Shown here in pieces: positions 58,817-64,000 of a stretch of DNA of 64,000 nt. The notes beneath the pieces are model-generated. The model was not told where the DNA came from. It saw nothing but the letters and a program-made list of their open reading frames with translations, and ran no database searches. Both the position numbers and the translations under genes were made by a program. Position 1 is the first letter of the stretch. Each line of letters starts with the position of its first letter. The DNA is taken from the NCBI RefSeq assembly GCF_016919005.1, contig NZ_JAFFQE010000004.1:248001-312000 (forward strand), written 5' to 3'. This stretch comes from Desulfopila inferna (GTDB lineage: Bacteria; Desulfobacterota; Desulfobulbia; Desulfobulbales; Desulfocapsaceae).

Positions 58817-61800
58817 ATGTCTGTTGCAAAAATCATTCTTTCCATAGATGCAGGATCGGTTGCCGTAAGTGTTGTCAAACTCGATGGTGACAAAAGGCTC
58901 CTGGCCAGCGACTACCGCTTTCATAAGGGTGACATCAAAAATACCCTGCAGCAGATGGTGGAGGAATTAGGTCTTGAGGGTGTGACGCATGTGGTCGCCA
59001 CCGGCTCTACCCCTGCTGTGGTTCAAGCGCAGCAAAGGTACGACAATCAGATAGCTGTGATTGAGACGGTCAGACAGTATCATCGTGAACAGCGGGCAGT
59101 GCTGGTTGTCGGGGGGGAAAAATTCTTTTACTCCACCTTCGATGATCAGGGGCATTACGCCGGTTCCACCTGTAATACCTCCTGTGCCGCAGGAACCGGA
59201 AGCTTTCTCGACCAGCAGGCTTCCCGGCTGAAAATGAAAGATATTGAGGAGCTCAGTCTTACCGCCAACCGTAACAGCGGTCGCTGTCCCCGGATCGCTT
59301 CGCGCTGTGCGGTATTCGCCAAGACCGATCTGATTCATGCCCAGCAGGAAGGCTATCAGTATGAAGAGATCAGCGACGGACTCTGCCGCGGACTGGCAAA
59401 AAATATAGTCGATACCCTCTTTTCCGCCGGCAGACTGCCGCAGGAGATCCTCTTCTGTGGAGGAGTCTCGAGAAACAGAGCAGTTGTCGATCATATCGAG
59501 AAACTGGCCTCGGTCTCACTTAAGGTGCCCGAACAGGGAAACCTTTATGGGGCTCTGGGGGCTGCCTTGTGTTTCCTTGCTGAGGAGCAGGAGTTTCCCG
59601 CAATCACTATTGACTCGGCCGCGGATATTCTGCGTTCCTCCGCGGTGGAGAAAAAATATTTTTATCCGCCCCTGCAGCTTTCGCTGTCGACGTATCCGGA
59701 TTTCTCCAGCCTGGAGAGGTATGAGCATGGCACCCAATGGAACAACCCGGTGGAGGTTGATATCTATCGGATGCCGGACCAGGCAGAGCAGGTCTACCTG
59801 GGTGTCGACATCGGCTCAACCAGCACCAAGGCGGTGCTGCTTAACGACCAGGAGGAGGTGCTGGTCGGCCTCTATACCCGCACGGCCGGACGGCCATTGC
59901 CGGCGGTGCAGCATATCTTTGAGGCCATAGCGGGGATTGAACAGGACAAGAACATTCGTTTTCAAATCATGCAGTGTTCCACCACCGGTTCGGGAAGGAA
60001 ATTCATCGGCAAGATTATCGGCGCCGACATCATTCTCGATGAGATTACCGCTCATGCAAGGGCGGCTATACAGCTTGATCCGGAGGTGGACACCATCATT
60101 GAAATCGGCGGACAGGATGCCAAATTCACCACCCTGCGAAACGGTAGGGTGACTTCTTCGACCATGAACAATGTCTGCGCTGCCGGCACCGGTTCTTTCA
60201 TCGAAGAGCAGGCCACCCGCCTGGGTTGTAGTGTCGAGGAATATGGAGTCCGTGCCGAAGGTGTTCAGGCTCCCATGGCAAGCGACAGATGCACAGTTTT
60301 CATGGAACGCGACATCAACCATCATCTCAGCGAAGGGTTCACCGTCGACGAGGTACTGGCTTCGGCTCTGCATTCGGTGCGGGAAAATTATCTGATGAAG
60401 GTGGCCTCGGAGAAGAATATCGGCAATACTATTTTCTTCCAGGGCGCCACAGCGAAAAACAGGCCGCTGGTTGCGGCATTCGAACAACGGCTCAGAAAGC
60501 CGATCATGGTCTCGAAGTTCTGCCACCTTACCGGCGCACTCGGAGCAGCACTTGTCGCCCGCGAAGAGATGGCCGGCGAGAGTACCGCCTTCAAGGGACT
60601 CGAACTCTACCGCAAAGAAATTCCGGTGACCTCTGAGGTCTGTGAGCTGTGTAACAACAGCTGCAAAATCTCCATTGCCGATACACCATCAGGCAAGGTT
60701 GCCTACGGATTCCTCTGCGGCAGGGAATATGAGGATACCTCGTTTGTGCACAAGGATACCGGCGCCATGGATTTGCTGCGCCACAGGAGAAAACTGCTAC
60801 CTCAGCAAAAACCGGCACCACCGCGTGAAGACCTGGTCATCGGCCTGCCGGCAGCGGTGCATATGGTAGAGGATCTGCCGTTCTGGCAGAATTTTTTTGC
60901 CACTCTCGGTATTCGGACAATTTCCAGTTCGGCCCAGAAAGGCAGAGTGCCGGCAGGTAAGAAAATAAGTCTCTCGGAGTTTTGTGTACCCATTACCGCG
61001 ATGCACGGTCATGTTGATTACCTGCTGGAGCGCAGCGATTACATATTTCTGCCTTTTTATCTTGAAAACAGAAACAGTGAGGCACGCCGGCAGTTCTGCT
61101 ATTATACCCAGTTCCTGCCGGGCATCATCGCCACCATAGGTGAGCGGACCACGGGAAGGATTCTGTCGCCGGTCATCCGCTATCTCTATACCTCTTTTCA
61201 TGCCAAAATCCAGATTTACAGAATGCTTAAAGGCATCCTGAAGGATTCTCCAGGGTTTATCGAGATATCCCAAGCGTATGATCATGCAATGGAACAGAAC
61301 CGACAGTACCGTCAGGCTCTACAGGAGTTTTTTCTGGAAAACACCGGCAAAAGCGGCGATGTCGACGTGGTCCTTCTGGGTCGGCCCTACTCCGTTCTGT
61401 CTCCCTCGATGAACTGCGGTATTCCGGAGATATTTGCATCACAGGGCATCAATACCTTCTTCCAGGATATGATCCCCTATAGCGAAGCTGATGTTGAGAA
61501 GATAGCGCCACTGCTGGAGGAAATTCATTGGCAGCATTCTGCAAAAATTCTGGAAGTCGCCGAGGTTGTCGCTCAGAAAAAAGGCATCTACCCTGTTTTT
61601 GTTACTTCATTTAAATGCTCGCCGGACTCCTTCACCCTGGAATATTTCAAGGCGCTGATGGAGCAAAACAATAAGCCCTATCTCATTCTCGAGTTGGACG
61701 AACATGATTCGAGTGTCGGGTATGAGACGCGGATAGAGGCTGCTGTCCGTTCTTTTCGTAATCATCATCAGCAGGCGAATGACATTGTATCCCTTGCTCT

Positions 61801-63049
61801 GCCGGACTATCGCTATATCAATCCCCGGCACGAGAATGATCTCAGAGGTAAAACCATTGTCCTGCCTAACTGGGACAGGATAACCTGTGCTTTTCTGGCG
61901 GCGGTACTGGAGCGGGAAGGCCATACCGCCTATGCCATGAAGGAATCGGATGAAACTATCCGGCAGAGCCTGAAATATAACAGTGGCCAATGTATCCCTC
62001 TCAATGCCGTTGCCGAGGGATTCGTGGCGACCATGCATCATTATGATCTGGCACCTGAGAAGACTGTTCTCTGGCTCAACCGCTCTACCCTCGCCTGCAA
62101 TATCAGGCTCTATCCCCATCATATCAAAACCATTCTGCATGAACGCGGCATGGAGGGCGCCGGCATCTATGTCGGCGATTTGAGCTTTGCCGATATCTCT
62201 TTGCGTGCGGCTATGAACGGATATTTTGCCCACATGTTCGGGGGACTCCTGCGGCGTGTGGCTTGCGCCGTACGACCTTACGAATTGGACAAAGGCAAAA
62301 CCGACAGGGTGCTGGAGAAGAGCATTCGCATTCTCTGCGACGCCTTTCGGGGAAAACGTTCCAAGGAAGAGGCATTGAGTGAGATCATTACCCAGTTTCA
62401 GTGGATTGAAACCAGGGATGAACGGCGTCCCAAGGTGGCAATCTTCGGTGATATTTATGTAAGGGACAACAGGGTGATGAACCAGGATCTGACCCGATTT
62501 ATCGAGAGCCACGGGGGCGAAGTCATCACAACGCCCTACAGTGAATATGCCAAAATGATTGCCGGAACCTATTTCAGGAAGTGGTTCAATGAAGGAAAAT
62601 ATCTCGATCTCTTGTCCAACAGGGCTATTCTGGCCACCATGCTGCACCTTGAAAAAAAATACAGCATGATTTTCGACCGTATTCTTGAGCATTCGCTGCA
62701 CAGTTACGAAGACAATGCGGAAGACATCCTTGCGGAGTATGGGATCTCCGTAGAGAATACCGGTGAATCCATGGATAATATCCTCAAGATTCATTACATC
62801 AAAAAACACTACGGCGATGTCTCGCTCTTTGTGCAGGCCAGCCCGGCACTCTGCTGCGCTTCGTTGATAACTGAAGCCATGAAAGGCAAAATCGCTGAGA
62901 AGACCGGCGTGCCGGTGGTTTCAGTAATCTATGACGGTACGGGCGGGGGGAAAAACGATGTAATCGTGCCTTACCTCAAGTATGGCAGGAAAAAAGGGTA
63001 TGGCAGGAAAAAAGGGTCTGGCTCGGAGAGAATCTGGTCTCAGCTATAA
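58817..63049 (+). CDS. Fused acyl-CoA dehydratase activase (BadF/BadG/HgdC type) with DUF2229
   Basis: This 1410-residue protein contains two ASKHA ATPase domains of the HgdC/BcrA type: first SIDAGSVAVSVVKLD, NTSCAAGTGSFLDQQASRL and RCAVFAKTDLIHAQQEG; second YLGVDIGSTSTKAVLL, NNVCAAGTGSFIEEQATRLG and RCTVFMERDINHHLSEG, each pair supplying [4Fe-4S] Cys. A DUF2229 domain follows (about 650-900, ELCNNSCKISI) and a C-terminal dehydratase-D-component-like region. Such proteins couple ATP hydrolysis to one-electron injection for difficult reductions or dehydrations. The substrate is unknown. The ATG at 58817 has an AGAGG site. A tandem duplication is at its C terminus. Confidence 0.92.
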   Translation: MSVAKIILSIDAGSVAVSVVKLDGDKRLLASDYRFHKGDIKNTLQQMVEELGLEGVTHVVATGSTPAVVQAQQRYDNQIAVIETVRQYHREQRAVLVVGGEKFFYSTFDDQGHYAGSTCNTSCAAGTGSFLDQQASRLKMKDIEELSLTANRNSGRCPRIASRCAVFAKTDLIHAQQEGYQYEEISDGLCRGLAKNIVDTLFSAGRLPQEILFCGGVSRNRAVVDHIEKLASVSLKVPEQGNLYGALGAALCFLAEEQEFPAITIDSAADILRSSAVEKKYFYPPLQLSLSTYPDFSSLERYEHGTQWNNPVEVDIYRMPDQAEQVYLGVDIGSTSTKAVLLNDQEEVLVGLYTRTAGRPLPAVQHIFEAIAGIEQDKNIRFQIMQCSTTGSGRKFIGKIIGADIILDEITAHARAAIQLDPEVDTIIEIGGQDAKFTTLRNGRVTSSTMNNVCAAGTGSFIEEQATRLGCSVEEYGVRAEGVQAPMASDRCTVFMERDINHHLSEGFTVDEVLASALHSVRENYLMKVASEKNIGNTIFFQGATAKNRPLVAAFEQRLRKPIMVSKFCHLTGALGAALVAREEMAGESTAFKGLELYRKEIPVTSEVCELCNNSCKISIADTPSGKVAYGFLCGREYEDTSFVHKDTGAMDLLRHRRKLLPQQKPAPPREDLVIGLPAAVHMVEDLPFWQNFFATLGIRTISSSAQKGRVPAGKKISLSEFCVPITAMHGHVDYLLERSDYIFLPFYLENRNSEARRQFCYYTQFLPGIIATIGERTTGRILSPVIRYLYTSFHAKIQIYRMLKGILKDSPGFIEISQAYDHAMEQNRQYRQALQEFFLENTGKSGDVDVVLLGRPYSVLSPSMNCGIPEIFASQGINTFFQDMIPYSEADVEKIAPLLEEIHWQHSAKILEVAEVVAQKKGIYPVFVTSFKCSPDSFTLEYFKALMEQNNKPYLILELDEHDSSVGYETRIEAAVRSFRNHHQQANDIVSLALPDYRYINPRHENDLRGKTIVLPNWDRITCAFLAAVLEREGHTAYAMKESDETIRQSLKYNSGQCIPLNAVAEGFVATMHHYDLAPEKTVLWLNRSTLACNIRLYPHHIKTILHERGMEGAGIYVGDLSFADISLRAAMNGYFAHMFGGLLRRVACAVRPYELDKGKTDRVLEKSIRILCDAFRGKRSKEEALSEIITQFQWIETRDERRPKVAIFGDIYVRDNRVMNQDLTRFIESHGGEVITTPYSEYAKMIAGTYFRKWFNEGKYLDLLSNRAILATMLHLEKKYSMIFDRILEHSLHSYEDNAEDILAEYGISVENTGESMDNILKIHYIKKHYGDVSLFVQASPALCCASLITEAMKGKIAEKTGVPVVSVIYDGTGGGKNDVIVPYLKYGRKKGYGRKKGSGSERIWSQL
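62981..63016 (+). repeat. Perfect 18-bp tandem duplication in the activase C terminus
   Basis: TATGGCAGGAAAAAAGGG occurs twice in direct contact (62981-62998 and 62999-63016), in frame, giving YGRKKG twice. The basic tail is just before the stop, so the duplication is tolerated and probably recent. Confidence 0.9.
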
Positions 63050-63229
63050 GATACTTCCTTTCCTCTCCGGACTCCACGGATGTGTATTGATTTCTGCAAT
63101 ACTCCTTACTGATTTTTGAATAAAAGCTCCCCGACTGCTATACTTTATTAAGAATAAAAAATCTTTCTGCTGCCAGACCTGGAGCAATCTTCCGGATATT
63201 TACTGTCAACCCTTACTGGATATGAGCGG

Positions 63230-64000
63230 ATGAGGATTTTAGAAAAACATGCAGGCCTGTACACCGATATGTACCAGCTATCCATGGCCCAGGCGTATTT
63301 TCTGGATGGCAGAAAAGACGATTCTGCCGCCTTCTATTACTTCTACCGCAAGAATCCTTTCAAGGGAGCATACGCGGTCTTTGCAGGCCTTGATGATCTG
63401 CTGCAGATCCTGGAGGGGCTGCATTTCGAGGTGGATGATATTGAATACCTTGAGGAGAATGGTTTCGATAAGAAATTTCTAGCATATCTCAAGGATTTTC
63501 GGTACCGGGCCGACATCTACTCTGTCAAGGAAGGGGAAATTGTTTTCCCCAATATGCCTGTTGTCGAGGTGCGCGGAAACATCATAGAGGCACAGCTTAG
63601 CGAAACGCTGTTGCTCAATATGCTTAACCTCTCCTCGCTGATCGCCTCCAAGGCGGTCCGAATGCGGCTTGTTGCCGGAGACAACAAGATTCTGACCGAT
63701 TTTGGGATGAGAAGGGCGCATGGGTTGGGGGCTATTCATGCTTCACGCGCCACCATCGTGGGGGGCTTCGATTCCACTTCCAACGTGTACTCGGCCTTTA
63801 TGTATGACCTTAAAGCCAGCGGCACCATGGCGCATTCCTTTATTCAGAGCTACAATGATGAAATTACCGCCTTTCGCCACTTTGCAGAAGCACGGCCAGA
63901 CAACTGCATAGTTCTGGTCGATACCTACGATACCCTGTACTCCGGCATTCCCAATGCAATTCGGTTGGCTCATGAAATGGAGGAGAGGGGAGATCGGCTG
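63230..64000 (+). CDS. Nicotinate phosphoribosyltransferase (partial, cut at right edge)
   Basis: This is the first 257 residues of a NAPRT, which joins nicotinate and PRPP to nicotinate mononucleotide in NAD salvage. The opening KHAGLYTDMYQLSMAQAYFLDG, the GDNKILTDFGMRRAHGLGAIHASRATIVGGFDSTSNVYSA block and LKASGTMAHSFIQSY are conserved in the family; the active-site His is in RRAHG/TMAHS. The window ends within the PRPP-binding half. The ATG at 63230 was chosen as the first in the conserved frame. It is 180 bp after the activase gene. Confidence 0.92.
   Translation, partial: MRILEKHAGLYTDMYQLSMAQAYFLDGRKDDSAAFYYFYRKNPFKGAYAVFAGLDDLLQILEGLHFEVDDIEYLEENGFDKKFLAYLKDFRYRADIYSVKEGEIVFPNMPVVEVRGNIIEAQLSETLLLNMLNLSSLIASKAVRMRLVAGDNKILTDFGMRRAHGLGAIHASRATIVGGFDSTSNVYSAFMYDLKASGTMAHSFIQSYNDEITAFRHFAEARPDNCIVLVDTYDTLYSGIPNAIRLAHEMEERGDRL

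Noticed and set aside
58184-58924. Antisense frame of 246 codons over the RHH gene
   Set aside because: The sense gene has a promoter, ribosome site and domain; the antisense product matches nothing.
59816-60526. Antisense open frame of 236 codons in the activase gene
   Set aside because: It is a shadow of the codon bias of the sense gene, with no motif.
61607-62809. Long antisense open frame (400 codons) inside the activase gene
   Set aside because: It lies entirely opposite a well-supported coding frame with clear family motifs; the antisense translation shows no recognisable domain and no ribosome site.
1-64000. tRNA, rRNA or CRISPR array
   Set aside because: No cloverleaf T-loop (GGTTCRANTCC) in an intergenic region, no rRNA segments and no regularly spaced direct repeats were seen by reading; a dedicated scan could not be run.

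Overview
The window is a chromosomal stretch of a Gram-negative, respiring anaerobe or microaerophile, most likely a Desulfobacterota sulfate or sulfur metaboliser (Desulfobulbales-like). This is inferred from gene content: two TauE/SafE sulfite-exporter-type proteins, an SLC13-type anion transporter, a cytoplasmic molybdopterin oxidoreductase operon, a fused 2-hydroxyacyl-CoA dehydratase activase, cytochrome bd with a DUF4492 gene, and many two-component systems. No rRNA, tRNA, CRISPR array, prophage or transposase gene was seen. Both edges cut a gene: an ABC ATPase on the left and nicotinate phosphoribosyltransferase on the right.

1-4.1 kb (minus strand) is a BMP-type nucleoside uptake operon (binding protein, two permeases, ATPase) with a gpt salvage gene inside it. 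4.3-9.9 kb (plus) holds an SLC13/TrkA-C transporter, a hybrid histidine kinase, a PduO-type cobalamin adenosyltransferase and an FAD/NAD(P) oxidoreductase. 10.3-13.4 kb is a DUF4492-cydA-cydB-cydX oxidase operon. 13.5-26 kb (all minus) is signalling and membrane-rich: a sigma-54 response regulator, a dual-specificity phosphatase fused to a cysteine-cluster domain, and a dikinase-like ATP-grasp/phosphohistidine protein; then a large TSUP transporter with two small membrane proteins and a kinase-like sensor lacking its ATPase domain; then a membrane protein, histidine kinase and response regulator.

26.4-30.3 kb holds a second TSUP protein, a Cu/Zn superoxide dismutase, a DUF2267 protein, a ferritin-like protein and small hypotheticals. 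30.1-35.3 kb is an operon of a molybdopterin oxidoreductase, a four-cluster ferredoxin, a GltD-like flavoprotein and a 69-residue protein. 35.9-46.8 kb carries phosphoglycolate phosphatase, a short RelA/SpoT synthetase, an App1-like phosphatidate phosphatase, a YegS-like lipid kinase, a YtxH protein, a lipoprotein, and a giant DUF748/AsmA-like envelope protein between two PAP2 paralogues. 46.8-51.2 kb has a DUF1622 protein and the def-fmt-larC-pgpA operon, facing plsY. 51.3-64 kb has a quinone oxidoreductase, a DUF2959 lipoprotein, an orphan GcvH, a response regulator with a Cys-rich tail, a MoxR/CoxE pair, an M20 amidohydrolase, a ribbon-helix-helix protein, the 1410-residue activase fusion and NAPRT.

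Three layers lie outside the genes. A dispersed intergenic hairpin element (two near-full copies and one half copy) has MITE-like features. Two pairs of TGCAAC-N6-GTTGCA palindromes, each pair with exactly 196 bp between centres, lie upstream of the membrane-sensor operon and of the molybdopterin operon. Several candidate promoters and operators are also visible. The best candidates for undescribed biology are the dikinase/phosphatase/sigma-54 module, the TSUP cassette with its partial kinase, and the cytoplasmic molybdopterin/GltD complex.
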